Assembly: GCF_041146395.1 (NCBI RefSeq)
Contig: NC_090989.1
Coordinates: 246,440,843-246,504,842 of the forward strand
DNA length: 64,000 nt
DNA from: Eulemur rufifrons
Taxonomy: Eukaryota > Chordata > Mammalia > Primates > Lemuridae
Direction: 5' to 3'
Numbering within the stretch: the stretch's first letter is position 1; each line of letters starts with the position of its first letter. The position numbers were made by a program, and so were the translations under genes. Under the pieces are notes generated by a model that did no database searches, had not been told where the DNA came from, and saw nothing but the letters and a program-made list of their open reading frames with translations. Shown piece by piece: positions 33,610-46,600 of this stretch.

Positions 33610-36600
33610 AGTGAGAAGACCTGCATGCAAACTTGTAATCCGAGCTGTACTTTTTCTAAGCATCAAAGTTTCATTTAATAATATGTATTGAGACTTAAAA
33701 AAAAAAAGGATTGTAACAAGAAATCCAAACAATAGTATTTATAGGAAAGAAAACTGATCACTTTTGACTCTGGTTCAAATTCGATGCTCCCTTAAAAGCA
33801 TCATGGAGACAATGAATAGAAATAATTTCCTTTGTCTCAGGCAGTCACATCCCAAATGAACGGATGCATAAGTGGACCAAGCATAATGGAAGCTAGACCT
33901 GTGGCATCCAGGTGTCAGGGCTTCATATGTGATCAAAACTTTCGCCTGGCATTCAAGGCCCCACATTCTGACTACAACCTAATTTTCCAGCTTTGTGTTA
34001 GCTCTGGTCTTCTGGGGGTGAGGAGCAGAAACCCACCCAGGCTAATGTGAGTAAGGGGAGGAGTGTTGTTTTAAGAAAGTAATGGCAGTGAAGAAAGTGT
34101 GAGTTTCACATGAATCTAAACAGGAGATAAAATAGGACTTGGCCTATGTAAACTGGAACAACACCCAAGGCAGCTTGAGAATTCTTAGTGTTGGGAGACA
34201 ATTCTCCATAATGTTTCTACAAGTCTTATGCCAGACTATCTTTTCTAGAATGTTTGCACAGCAAACAGCCTAGGACGCTAGAGATAGTGTTCCCCTGCAG
34301 ATCAGAGGGTGCATTTGTTTCCTGATCAGCATAGTAAAGAGAGAATATCCCCTGCCCGGAGAAGATCTGTTTACATTCCAGGGTAATAAAGGTTATGTCA
34401 CTGTCTCTAGAGGGGAGGATGGGCAGGTTTCCTTATAAGATTGGGGTTTTCCTCAGCTCAGTGTTGCTCAGCTGTGAAACAGATGCCTGTGTGTAGAGTA
34501 TCCACCTGGGCCCACATCTACATCATCCCCACGGGACCTGGGGGGCACGGGAGAATGGATGATGCAAACATGACGACCATGCTGCCTGCGTGCCATGAGG
34601 AATAAATGGAATAGATGCATTTGGGCTCATTGTCTCCTTCCCAGCCGATCTAGTAACTTCCCACCCTAAGCTGCTCCTTAGGGGCTGCTTGACCACCTGA
34701 GCCTTAGAAGAGTTTGAAGATTTTCGCTTTTGTGTCTGCCACTAAAATGACTTAACTATTTCCACAGAGTCTTCAGGTAGATCTTTCTCACCCTGATGCT
34801 ATGATCTTTTCTCTGCCTATTGCTTCTACTATGATATCACGGCTTCTGCCTTCTCTTCACTTGAATTTGCTCATGGCTTTTTAGGTGCATCCTTGCAGCT
34901 TTCACTGCTGATTATCTGATAATATTTACTTCCAGAATCAAATTTCTGATAGAAATAACCTATGGAAACAACCTGTCTCTGATTAGACAGACATTTTCAA
35001 GGCAGCCAGTCCAGTCCATATGCCTGCCAATGTGCACATTGGCTCCCCTGAGTCAGGTGACCATCCAAAATGACATTTATCTGCTGTCTCTCAGCCTCAC
35101 ACCTGCCCTGCTATACTCTGCTCTGTGTTGTCCCTGGGGCTGGCAGTCTGCAAACGTTTTACCAGGCTCGCTTATCAACTGGTTTCCTATCATGTTGTAT
35201 CCATGGGAGGAAGAAGAGGGAGAGCAGCAGGCAGGATAAAGAGAGAATCTTCCTGCACGTAGCTCTAATAGTACAGCAGGGGCAGCAAGCGTGGGGTGAT
35301 TCAGAACTGCAGCCATGCTGCCTAACTCAGCGTGACATTCACCCGAGCAGACAGCAAGGTGCACTGTGAACATAACTTTTTGCACAGAGATCCAAGATAG
35401 GTGTCAGATCTCTAAAGGGGTCATGACACACTCACCAAGTGGCCCTGACTTAACCACACAGAGTACCCAGTAGTACACAGGGCCTGTGGTCACACAGAAA
35501 GAGGGAAGTGTGGCTTCCATAATGTATGTATTTCAAAGCTGCCTAAGACCCCTTACTTCATGCCAGGGCTGAGAGAAGGACTGGCATAGGGGCTGTAACC
35601 ATTCCATGCCAGGGGCTCAGAACTGTTCTTATTTGTTCTGGAAGGATTGGTAACTCGCACAGACTAAAGGGGTGGACATGATGTTTCAAATGATGATGTG
35701 TAGTGGATATTTTACATAATTATAGTTCCTGCCCTGGTTTTAGAAAACATGGATGCTGCTGCCAGGTTTTCTTCCCAGCCATTTTGGGCTTGTTTTCCAG
35801 CTTTTCTCTACTGCTTCATTCTCACTTTTTGCCCTGGCACAGCTTTTTGTCGACAGTATTCTCTTTTATTTCTCCTAATCCATCTTTCTCTTTCATCACT
35901 TGTGTTTTCTTCCCTTGGTATTTAAGCTTTCTCAGCGATGCATAGAAATCTAACAGAAGCCTTTTGTGTGGGGGATTCCCTCACTCCCAGGCAGTTCTGA
36001 AAGCAGCAGGTGCCTCTGCAAAGGCTTCTGTCAGACCTTAGACCTGCACCCAGCAGCTGCTAATCCTGGCCTCTCATTCGTAAAAAGCAGTAAAATGGAC
36101 TCAAGTCAAAAACAAGCATGGTGAGGTTAACTCCCTCATCTTGAACCCAAGCCACACTTGCCTTGAAATTTTCCAAAACACACTAAGCTCATTTCTCTCA
36201 GCACGGGAAGAGAGAAAGACTATGTTGCTGGTACAGAATGCTGCCTACGACGGAGGTGGCAAGGTATGGATTTCTCTAATCAGGAGATAAAGGCAAACGG
36301 TGTGCATGTGGCAGGGGTGGGGGTGAGGGTGCTTGCAGGGTGCTGGAGCTACAAGCAGAAACACAGATTTTCCTTGCTGGAAATAGGTCCCTGAAAAGGG
36401 CAACATCATACCAGATAAGGAAAGAATCTATTTCTTTTGTCCAGCCAGGTATTAAAGCTCAATATCATACAAGTAATGTCCACTTAAACAAGAATACAGA
36501 GGCTAGATTCTCTGCACTCTCTATATAAATAAAGTCTAAACAGTCATGTAAGCTAAAAAAGAAAACTATTCAACTTGACTTTATGTTGTTTATGGAATCA

Positions 36601-36835
36601 TTCGTATACACAATAAATGTTCTTTAAGGTGGTGAAACAAGACATCAGGACCAAAAGCACAGCTAATTGAAGCTCAAAAGAGGTAATGTGTCTCTTTTAT
36701 CTACCACTGTGAAATGGCAGTGCAGGCAAACTTCTCAACCCACTGACCCACTTCCCCTCTGTGCAGCACATGCAAAGCATCACCTGGCTGGGCCTCAGGT
36801 TCAAGGTCTCTGTCCACATATAGAATTCCATGGCA
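33610..36835. other. intron, no element recognised
   Basis: Unique-looking sequence with open frames of up to 102 codons (35070-35385 region), none with recognisable similarity. A MIR-like core begins only after 36838. Confidence 0.5.
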
Positions 36836-36837
36836 TT

Positions 36838-37035
36838 GCTTTAACACCTTCTGGTCTAATCCCCTTACTGCAGATGAGGAAACTAAGGCCCAGGCCTTCA
36901 GTGAGCAAACAGGAATAGAGAACCTACAATGCATCCGGTGAAGTTCTAGGCCCTGCGGAGATAAATGGGAACGAAACATAGTCCCTGTCCTAAAGTGCTC
37001 ATGGTTTAGTGAGGGAGGTTTAGACACATACATAT
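36838..37035 (+). mobile_element. MIR core fragment followed by L2 fragment
   Basis: TGCAGATGAGGAAACTAAGG is an antisense MIR core. It is followed by 'gagaacctacaatgcatccg', AGTTCTAGGCCCTGCGGAGA and AAAGTGCTCATGGTTTAGTG, a LINE2 segment. Confidence 0.6.
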
Positions 37036-37123
37036 GCACACACATACTCACAATGAAATATTAAAAGTATTATCCTGAGCATTTGCAGAATTATGAGATT
37101 GCTCAAAGAGGTCTAACCAGCTT

Positions 37124-37127
<4 letters not shown>

Positions 37128-37157
<30 letters not shown>

Positions 37158-37478
37158 TTGAGACAGAGTCTCACTTTGTTGCCCAGGCTAGAGTGAGTGC
37201 CGTGGCGTCAGCTTAGCTCACAGCAACCTCAGACTCCTCGGCTTAAGCGATCCTACTGCCTCAGCCTCCCGAGTAGCTGGGACTACAGGCATGCGCCACT
37301 ATGCCCGGCTAATTTTTTTTTTTCTATATAGATTTTTAGTTGTCCATATAATGTCTTTCTATTTTTAGTAGAGACGGGGTCTCGCTCAGGCTGGTCTCGA
37401 ACTCCTGACCTTGAGCAATCCACCCGCCTCGGCCTCCCAGAGTGCTAGGATTACAGGCGTGAGCCACCGCGCCCGGCC
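37128..37478 (-). mobile_element. Alu, strepsirrhine (lemur) type, full length, antisense
   Basis: It begins with a T26-like tract and ends CCACCGCGCCCGGCC. The linker on the plus strand (CTATATAGATTTTTAGTTGT, then CCATATAATGTCTTTCTATT) is the lemur type seen in the copy at 301. A perfect 15-bp duplication CTAACCAGCTTTCTT lies at 37113-37127 and 37479-37493. Confidence 0.97.
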
Positions 37479-37572
37479 CTAACCAGCTTTCTTAACTCTC
37501 ATTCCAGTGCTCTTTTCACTGGACCTTGATGCCTTTGTTACCAATAAAATGTAACCATGTGAAACTAGAATC

Positions 37573-37857
37573 TTTTTTTTTTTTTTTGGAAACAGGGTCT
37601 CACTTTGTTGCGCAAGCATGAGGGCAGTGTCGTGCTCATAGCTCGCTGCAACCTCAGACTCCTGGGCTCAAGCGATCCTCCTGAGTAGCTGGGACTACAG
37701 GCATGCGCGATCACACCCAGCTAATTTTTCTATTTTGTGTAGAGACGGCGTCTCACTATGTTGTTCAGGCTGGTCTCAAACTCCTGACCTCAAGCAATTC
37801 TCCTGCCTTGGCCTCTCAAAGTACTAGAATTACAGGCTTGCGCCACCTCACCTGGCC
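37573..37857 (-). mobile_element. Alu, antisense
   Basis: The copy opens with a T tract, then GGAAACAGGGTCTCACTTTG, and ends GCGCCACCTCACCTGGCC. An 8-bp duplication CTAGAATC lies at 37565-37572 and 37857-37864. It is more diverged and lacks the long linker of its neighbour. Confidence 0.94.
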
Positions 37858-37864
37858 TAGAATC

Positions 37865-39555
37865 ATTTTTAATAAATGCCATCAGATGCCGTGGGCATGA
37901 TGGGTGGCTCAAAGGGAGGCCAGAGGAAGACCAGGAAAGCATATTAGAAAGAGGACTATAACAACAACAACCACCAGAACAAAAGATTATTTATCCAAGC
38001 CCCAAAGAGCACATAATACAGCCTTTTTTTTTAATTCAGAAAATAATGTGTACCAGGGCACAGGAATATGATAACAGTGATAATAATGCAACAATGTTCC
38101 TAGTATTTATACTTTTAAAATCCTCTTTTATATATATTATTTCTTCACAAGAATAAGATAATTATACAGTGTGGACAAAATTAATATGCAATCCATAACT
38201 AACAAGAACAAGATACATTATTTATAACAGTTCATTTGGGGCTATCTCTGCTGTCAAACTATAAACCAGATACCTTCATGATGAGAAATTTGGCACCAGG
38301 TTCACATAAACCAGAAGGTTAGAAAAACAGAAAATTGAAGTGTAGTCATGCTGTTTATTAAGGAAGAAAATGTTTTCCTCACAAATGATGGGAAGCTTTG
38401 AAGTTGTGCAAGACAGCACAGCAATAGGCAAGGAGAAATGAGTACAGTGTACTATCAGAGCATTTTGGGCCCCACATTAATTTTGCCACAATAAGCCATA
38501 TTTTCTCACCAAAAGAATGATCAAACTGCTTAGTTTTAGAGAATAGAAGAAACAACATATATAACTATTCTTTTTCCATATTCTAGATTAGAAAGATAAT
38601 TCCTTAAAGATCAATAGAGACATGTTCATGGGTTCTATTAACAAGCACTTTTACCTGGTATCACCACCTTTCTAGGCACATCTCCTTAACGTCCAGTGTG
38701 AGATACTTAAACTGAAAATAGTTTTCTCACTTCCCCTGCTCAAATGGAGAATCCGCACAGTGAAGAAAGAGACATTTTGCAAATGAGATTTGAGAGTGGA
38801 GGGAGTGATATCCATGACATTTTAAGAGCAAACTGCGGGGTATTTTTTTGCAAAATTAAAAACCCTCTATATGTATGTATCTGTTTGTTCATATTTGCAA
38901 GAGGAAGGAGAAAGGTATGGGACAATACAAGCCAGTTTGCAGACACTGGTTACCACAGTAGGGTAGGGATGAAGAGGAATTAGGAGAGAGATTAACTTTT
39001 TCCTCATATATCTTCACAATGTTCACATTTGTTACAATGATCATACAATGTCGTACTTTTCTTTAATTGGATAGAAATAAATTAAACAGGAAAAACTTAA
39101 CAAGAAAAATAAATCCTAAGAACAAAGATTAAAAGAAAAACATTTAAAAATTGATTCAACAAGCATTCCCTGAATAAAATATATTCCATAGCAAAGAAAC
39201 AGGCTCAAGGTATCTAACACACAGTCTGCCAACCAAACGCTGCCGACATACCTCCCAAGGTGGAGTCTACCTGAAGGTTTTCAGAAAACTAGTTCATCTA
39301 ATATCTGGCACCATAAATTGTCAGATCAATGGGATGAAACCATTTACCAAAACTGCACCTGGGAACTGGCAGCTGCCAGGCAGCATGCTAGCAGTTTTAC
39401 AGCAATTATTAATTGTATCTGGAGAAGAAGGCAATTAACTCCAGTTTTGGAGCTGTTTGAGTTCAATGTACTAAATTTGTATCATGAAACTGACAGTTAA
39501 AAGAAAACCAAGTGTAAAGCAAGCTTTCAGAGATGTGTCTCTAATAGTTGGGAGT
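37865..39555. other. intron, AT-rich, no element recognised
   Basis: AT-rich DNA without recognised repeats or supported coding frames. Confidence 0.5.
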
Positions 39556-39560
39556 CTGTG

Positions 39561-39800
39561 GAGAGAGAAAAGCTTTAGAACCAAGCAGTCTGCATTTAAA
39601 TTCTGGCTCACTTATTACTTGCTGCATGGCGTGGACATATCTCTTAACCTCTGTGAACTTCTGTTTTCTAATGTGCAAAATGGGGATAAGTATTCCTATC
39701 CTGCAAATTATAGAGAGAAATGAGTAAGATCTTATATCAAGCCACTTGGCAGCCACACCTGGCACGCAATAGGCACACAATAAAGGAGCTGTTATTACTA
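39561..39800 (+). mobile_element. MIR SINE, near full length
   Basis: AGAACCAAGCAGTCTGCATT, 'aaattctggctcacttatta', CTCTTAACCTCTGTGAACTT, TGTGCAAAATGGGGATAAGT and 'acctggcacgcaataggcac' follow MIR sense order. Confidence 0.9.
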
Positions 39801-39926
39801 AATCATTCCAGTACTCATTGATCAAGAGTGGGCTCGCTCTGTTCACACTTTTAAGAACATCCATTTGTAACAGTGCCACCCCTACATTCCACATATGAGG
39901 ACTTTTGATCATGTGACAAAAATCGG

Positions 39927-40070
39927 GATCCTGGGGATCTTGTTAAAATGCAGATTATGATTCAATAGGTCTGGATAGGTGTGAGATGCTGCATTTCTAA
40001 CCAACTGCTGATGATGCTGATGCTGCTAGTCTGTGGGCTACAATGTGAGTGGCCAGGTTCTGGGGTAAAA
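39927..40070 (+). mobile_element. MER5A-type hAT element
   Basis: GATCTTGTTAAAATGCAGAT, 'gattcaataggtctggatag', 'gctgcatttctaaccaact' and GATGATGCTGATGCTGCTAG match MER5A. Confidence 0.82.
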
Positions 40071-40204
40071 TAGCTATAAATTAAAATCAGATGAATGGAG
40101 CTGGGGGAGTAGGGAAGAACATTGAGGCAGGGTTGGCTACTCCATCCCTATACCTGCATACACTGAGGACACTTCCGTAGTAGCACGCCCGCACTGTGTT
40201 TGAA

Positions 40205-40340
40205 TTCCCCTGTCTGGTCTACCAGGCTGGGAGCTCCTTGAGGGCAAGGAGCCCATCCTATGGCCCCAGTGGCTGCTGCACTCAATTCAGACACTCAGTT
40301 CAGGCTATGAGTCAATAAGTGAATGGAGGAATGGACCCAT
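40205..40340 (+). mobile_element. L2 3' end
   Basis: AGGCTGGGAGCTCCTTGAGG, 'gcaaggagcccatcctatgg' and a diverged 'caataagtgaatggagg' end fit the LINE2 terminus. Confidence 0.7.
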
Positions 40341-40344
40341 GAAT

Positions 40345-41890
40345 GTGATGATGAATGAAATTCAGGGAATCTGCTATGGGAATTAATGTATTAAAGTCTA
40401 AATGGGCTCAAACTTCCTATTCCTTAATTACTAGGCTAACTTCATATATTGCTAATGTTGATGGTATTAAGTGCTTTATTGAGTTTGTTATTCAGGCAAA
40501 AGATTCATCAGGAAAGGTTAATCCTGGACAAGAGTTGTCATTACTATAACATAAAAAAGAAAGACCAGAACTCCCTTCTCCCCTTAAGGGAAGTCTCCTA
40601 TCCTCAGGGAACAGTAACTACTGTTCCCAGCACATCAATGATACAACATCCCTTACAAAACAATCATGCTGGCAACATATTATTATAATTAGCATAAATT
40701 CTCTTCTAAGGCATGGAACAGCTTCATCCCTCTATGCTATTCCAGTTTATAGGTTTTCTAAGTAATTAAGGATCACTAAAACAAACAAGCAAAAAATCTT
40801 CATTGCATTTATGACAAAATACAGCAAGTTTTCCAACTGAGTTGTCACATCAGTGTCAACTTATACAACCAAGTCATATTGTTTTTACATCATTAATCTT
40901 ACTGCAGGAATAAGTGGAGATTAAATTTTCCAAGTAAACTATAGCAAAATCTGGTTTTATTGCTAGGAGTTAGAAACCTGTTAAACTCAGAAGGACCGCT
41001 GAAAATGTTAAGTTTCATTAGACAACACTAGGAAGCACTTGTCCAAACTTGATCTATTTATATAGCTTTAATTTTTCTGATCAGAGCCTCAAGTTCTTTT
41101 CAATTGGTCAGTTCAGGGCCTGTCTTCCTATGGCTCTTCTGTTGTCATTTGAGACATCATACATACGGACAGTACAATATTCACTCCTAAACTGCGCCAG
41201 GCATGTTTAAAAGTTTAGTTCTACAGCCTACATCTTCAAAAATATGGGTGTGGATAACTGTGGATCATCTTCTCAATAGAATAATAGGACTCCAATAACT
41301 ATGATGCATCCCATTTACAATAGGCGGGACTGTAATTAGGTGTGTTTCAAAATTTAGCTCTGGTTTAATCAAGTCACTCCAAGCAGTTCAGCATATAAGT
41401 CTTTGTCAGTAAAGGAATCCATCAGTCTGAACACTCCCTAGGTTTCTGGAGAACTTTAAAATCATTCATTAATTAATGCTTTCAGCACCCCTGTGGCCTC
41501 ATTATGCTGTTGTTATTAAGTATTTGATTTTCTTGGTCCCAAGGGTTCTCAAAGCAAATACATGTTCTCCAGCAGACATTTATGCTTTCTTCCAGAAGAG
41601 TTGGTTTTCTATTCATGATCTAAAACAAATGTTAATTTAAATGATGGGTAAGATGGCCCACACGTTTTCTAAACATTTTCAAAGTTGGCAGCATTCCACT
41701 TTCCTGTTCCTATGCTCCAAGAAACCCCAGCAACTTATTAGTCTTCTTCATGGGGTAAAGATAACTAGACAAAATCATTCAGAGAAAATATTCCAAGCAG
41801 CTTCTCAGAGAGAAGTTCTAAGAAAAACTCCCTGTTCTGGGCTCTCATACAATGCCATGGGGAGTTTAATTCCTACAACCTTTGTGAAGG
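40345..41890. other. intron, no element recognised
   Basis: AT-rich unique sequence. The 112-codon frame at 41641-41979 runs into the L1M relic that follows, so it is not a gene. Confidence 0.5.
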
Positions 41891-41894
41891 TCAC

Positions 41895-42365
41895 TTTAAA
41901 GCCCAACTACCCTTTGACTCACAAATCAGTTCTGGGAATTTTTCCTTTTCTAAAAATCACAGATTTGTACAAAGCTTGAATGTGAAAGCTTATGAATGTC
42001 TTTATCACAACAATGTTTATCACTCAAATTTGGAAAAACCTAACTTTCCAAAGACCGTGGAATATCCATATAATGAAATTCTATATAGACATTTAAAAAC
42101 CTTTGAAAAAATATTTAAAGATATGGAAAATTTATGATTTAGTATTATACATAAATAAGCAGATAATTAAGTAGCATATCTAGGATTAATTATCACAATT
42201 TCCTAAAACATACATACATATTTGATTGTAAAGAAATAAAATCAAAAGTTAACAATGTTAATTATCTCCGGAGAGGGTGATTTTAAATTTCTTCTTTATA
42301 CTTTCCTGAATTTTTGTAGTTTTATATGTTCTACACTAAATGTGTATTACTTTGTAATTAGAACA
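41895..42365 (+). mobile_element. L1M 3' end
   Basis: 'gcccaactaccctttgactc', TCTGGGAATTTTTCC, 'ttatcacaacaatgtttatc', GGAATATCCATATAATGAAA, 'tatctccggagagggtga' and TTCCTGAATTTTTGTAGTTT match the ORF2 end and 3'UTR of an old L1M. Confidence 0.8.
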
Positions 42366-42369
42366 TAAA

Positions 42370-43390
42370 ATGTTTTCCTCATTTTTTTCTCTTAACAGCA
42401 CGAATATAGTTTGCGTACACATTGAACTAATTAATCATGACATTGTAGGAAATTAACGAAATTAAATAACAATGGGTAAACATAAAGTTAACTTACCATA
42501 TAGATTTGGCTTTAACTTCTTGTATTTAAATAAATTCCTCCCAGCAGATTCTCTACCAACTAGCTCCAATTTCTACTAGCTGATTTTTTTTTCCTGAAGC
42601 AGTCCAGTGATTCTTAGTAAATCAAAATGAAATTCCAAGACAGACAAGGAAATGAAACGTGCAAAGGAAGCTGGCCTTGGTGCTATGCAGTGATGGAAAC
42701 CATGACTATAAATAGATGGAGTGTTGGGCAGGAGGATAATGGGAGAGGGAATTGCTATTCAGATGACAGCTGCCAACTCCCCCTCCCAGGGCTGTCACTC
42801 CCCCGCTGCCACCCTCTTCTCCCGGCCTTGAGTCTCAGCCCACAGGAACGCTGTGGTGCATGTAGCCTCCATGGAGTTCTCACACTCCAAAAGCACAGAG
42901 GATAAAAGGCCACTCTGTGTTGAAAGCTTGTGCCTCATAGAGTAACAACAGTGCTAAAAGTGCTTAAAAATACGTTACTACTTTTCATATCAATCACAGC
43001 GTTTGCCAAGCTACTCTCCAATCTACTGGGAGGTACAAGGATGAGCATTGTTTAATTGGCTTTGGGCATCTTATGAGCTGTTTGAGACCTTTAATTAGAG
43101 GAGCTGTTGGAATAAGTGTGTGATGTGTGTATTAGGGAGGGGCGGGCTGGTTTTGCCCTGGTCTTGGTCATCCCTTTGCAAATACATCTTTGGACAAACT
43201 TAAAGGAAAGAAGAAAAGTTAGAACTCACTTCTTACTAAAAAAAAGTTCAAGGTAGCAGTACCCTAAGTTTTGTTCATGTACCTAATCTCTTTAAATACA
43301 AGTACCACTTAATAATGTCTAAATTGTTTTCTCAGTGCCAAAATTTTCTCATCTAGGCCAATAGAGAAAAGTCTGATTTGTAGTAATGGG
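42370..43390. other. intron, no element recognised
   Basis: It includes a GC-richer patch at 42750-42870. No supported gene or repeat. Confidence 0.5.
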
Positions 43391-43394
43391 GGTG

Positions 43395-43690
43395 TCATAC
43401 TCAAACGCTTTTGTCAGGTAAAGAGGCCATTGCTGCTGGGCACATGGACTATTTAAAGCGGGCAGTTACTCAGCTCTAGTAGCAATCGCTATGTGGAGAT
43501 AAAGACCTAATATTGCTGGATCTTCTGATTTTTCAACAGTAACTGGAAGTCTATATTTTTAAGTGAAATCTATGCATTTTTTACAGGTAGACAACTAAAA
43601 AGAAAAATCAATGCTTTTTATAAGCAGACAAAACATCTCTGTGGGCCAAAATAGGCCCATGGACTGCTGCTGGCTTACAACCTCTGATTC
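43395..43690 (-). mobile_element. possible hAT DNA-transposon relic, antisense
   Basis: The minus strand has AGGTTGTAAGCCAGCAGCAG, TGGGCCTATTTTGGCCCACA and 'gagctgagtaactgcccgct', then 'cctctttacctgacaaaagc'. This parallels the common mammalian 'ggcccgcgggccaaatccgg ... gccctttacagaaaaagttt' element. Diverged; family not assigned. Confidence 0.5.
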
Positions 43691-43694
43691 ATAA

Positions 43695-46600
43695 AAAACA
43701 AGATCTTAACATAGAATTTTTAAAATGCATTTCACTAAATGTATCTGTATATGCATAAATTACCATCCAATAAATAGAGTAGAAAAGAATCATGAATTTA
43801 AATTCTAAACTGCCTGACCAATTTACCCTAATTAAACTCCTAAAATCACTTTGGATCTGTTTTCCTCCTTTAATTAAAATAAGAATAATGTACTAGAGTT
43901 TTACAATTCAAATATTTTACCCCAAAAGGCAAATGCATTTATTTTTGCACCTCAGAGCTACTGCTGATATATTTCTTTTATGTGTGAAATGACTGAGGAA
44001 CAAAGACAAATCATGCATAAACCAGATGATGCGGCTGGAACCCAAAAGCCTGTCCCTTTATGATTCAACAATCAAATAAAAACCTTCTCTAAATCAACCC
44101 TTTAGGCTCATGAACCAAAGCATCATGTAAATGAATTACTTTTATAATAGTGCCAGTAAAATGAACTCAGGTTCTCATTTAAAACTCATGGAAAGGAAAT
44201 GTGTCAGGTTAAGACATCTTTATCTATCTTTAACAAATGGAATATTAATCACATCTTATCCAATGTACATTGAAGATGAGTAACTCAAACATTCACAGGG
44301 CTGTCCAATTTAATGAAGAGTCTCAATTTCCTAGGACTGAAACTTTAATATTTATTAATTTGCTTTCCACACATGCCCATTTCTCATTAGATTGGCAACT
44401 TCTGATTTGTGAGGGAAATGAGTCATTCTGTGTAACTATCCCACCTTCTGAAGGACAAGTCAAAGCAGGAAATGAATGGCTTTTATTTTTCTGCATCAGT
44501 ACAGGAAAACAGTATATTCTAATACTGAAGGATCTCAACTTTGGTACATCATTTTTTTCTACATATTGTTTGCAACTTTCAGAACCTCCTTATATATTAG
44601 TATAAATTAGAATTATAATTTTGTCATTAAGTTTTATGTTGAGATGATATATAATATACAGATATCACTAAATGTTTATGAACTTTTCATTTAAAATCAC
44701 CTTTCAATTAATCTTACACATATTCTCAGGTTAGATTTCTGTTTTTCATACCTAACTTAACTGCATCTCATTAAATTCTGTGACATGTTTGACCAGACCT
44801 CAGAACTATTGAGAATGTGTAAGTAATGGTTAAATATTGCCATTAAAGTAAGTAATAGCAGAAACCAGAAATCCAGAATTGAAGTGCCTGATTCACTTTA
44901 ATTGAGTCTGGTTCATCTTTAGTTTCTTTCTTTCTATGTCTCAAATTCCCTATACTGGGGGGAAAAGTAAAACAAAACTGTGACTTACAGCTATATAAGG
45001 TATCTTGTGAGAAATGCAAAATTCCTTTGCAAAGCTGCCTTATTGTGCTAGCTAAATTAGAGAAAGCACAGGTGTCCTCATTTAACAGCAAAACAAGTCA
45101 TCATTTACAACTCCAACTACTGCAATAGGACCTTTAAAAAAGCATTATTTGTGAGATAGGAATCTATGTTGAACAATGTAATGTACTTCAGCAAGGGAAA
45201 GTCTGAGAATTGATAATATTAGGGCAGCCTTTTATTTGGTTGCTTGACAAAAAGAGAAATTGGTAGGCAAAAGGAACTTTAAAAATGACAGTTCAGAGAG
45301 TTATACCTATAGTCCTTGATGCTCTTTCAGGGAAAACACACCCTCAACAAAAAGGGCAAAGACTGGAATCTGGCCCTGCTTGTCCTTCCCTCTCCTGCCA
45401 CCAATTCCGCTCTCTTATTTCTTCCACACACACTATCCCTCTCCCTACCAATCTGGTAGATCTCCAAAGTTTCCAATTATGATTTGCTAAGCATAGTGCT
45501 GCAAGCTCTACTTTCATACTTCACTGCCTGCCATCAGATCAAATGAGATAATGAGAGAATTCTCTATTCCAAACCCACAACCTTTGTATCTGCAAGTCCA
45601 GCCACATAGGACCTAGAACTCTCTAGGTAGTCATTGATCTGGGTCTCCTATACAATATCAAACCAGATCATACTTACTCTAATTCCAACTATCTCTTCCC
45701 TACCCAAATGTTTATTTTAGGATTTACTTTATCCTCCACCTTTCCCCTAAAGTTCAGGAACTAGACAGCTGCCTCTTTAACTTGTCATCATATGTTCAGC
45801 ATTTTATCTCTGAGTAACTCAAAAAGTATAGCATATCCCACACTGGATTAAAGGTATGCATGGGAAAGAGTTTTAAAAAAATGAAAATAAACACCCTTCA
45901 GCCAACTGAGGTCTGTTATGTGCAGACTCTACTCCAGAGGTGGCCAAATACATGCCAGGTGTCTCACTTCTCCCCAGGTGCACAGCCAGAGCGGCCATCA
46001 GCCAATCAGAGAGAGGCTTTCTCTGGCTTCAGAATCATTCTTAACACAGCCTCTCTAGGCAGCCACTGCTGAAGGGTCAGACTTGGTTCTCCAGATGAAA
46101 AGCTTTTGCCATGTGGCCTCCAAACCCTCAATCCAGCAGGATGCCAAAACTAAATTCCTACAGATGGGAGCATCTTCCTTCCTCCATCTTTAGTCTCTTT
46201 AGTCTTTCTAAAGAGACTATCACGAGGAAGTAGGCACAAATCTCTTTTTATCTACTATTTAGCTTAACCGTTAAGACCAGCAATTCTAAAACATGCTGTC
46301 AGCCCTGTGTGACAAAGTCCTCTATTATCCTGTTCATCTCCCTGCTGAATTCTTAGCAACCTCCCTCAGAGATCTGTGGACTTTTTTTTGGTGGTGTAGG
46401 GTTGGGGGTAGTTTCTCAAAGCCATAAATGTGAGTCATTTCAGAGATGCGAGGAGCTGACCCCATTCGCTCCCAATTCAGTGAAGTGGGAGTGGCCTCCA
46501 GCATCTAATTCTTTACGAATAAAGAGCCAGGGGCGATTAAACTGGAGAGACAACGCGATATATACCACATACCTGTGGGGTGTAAGAACCACAAGGAAAA

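Noticed and set aside
41641..41979. 112-codon plus-strand frame
   Set aside because: Its 3' part overlaps the L1M fragment from 41895 and the rest has no domain.
44270..44605. 111-codon plus-strand frame
   Set aside because: AT-rich chance frame with no domain, no splice signals at its ends and no CpG-rich promoter.
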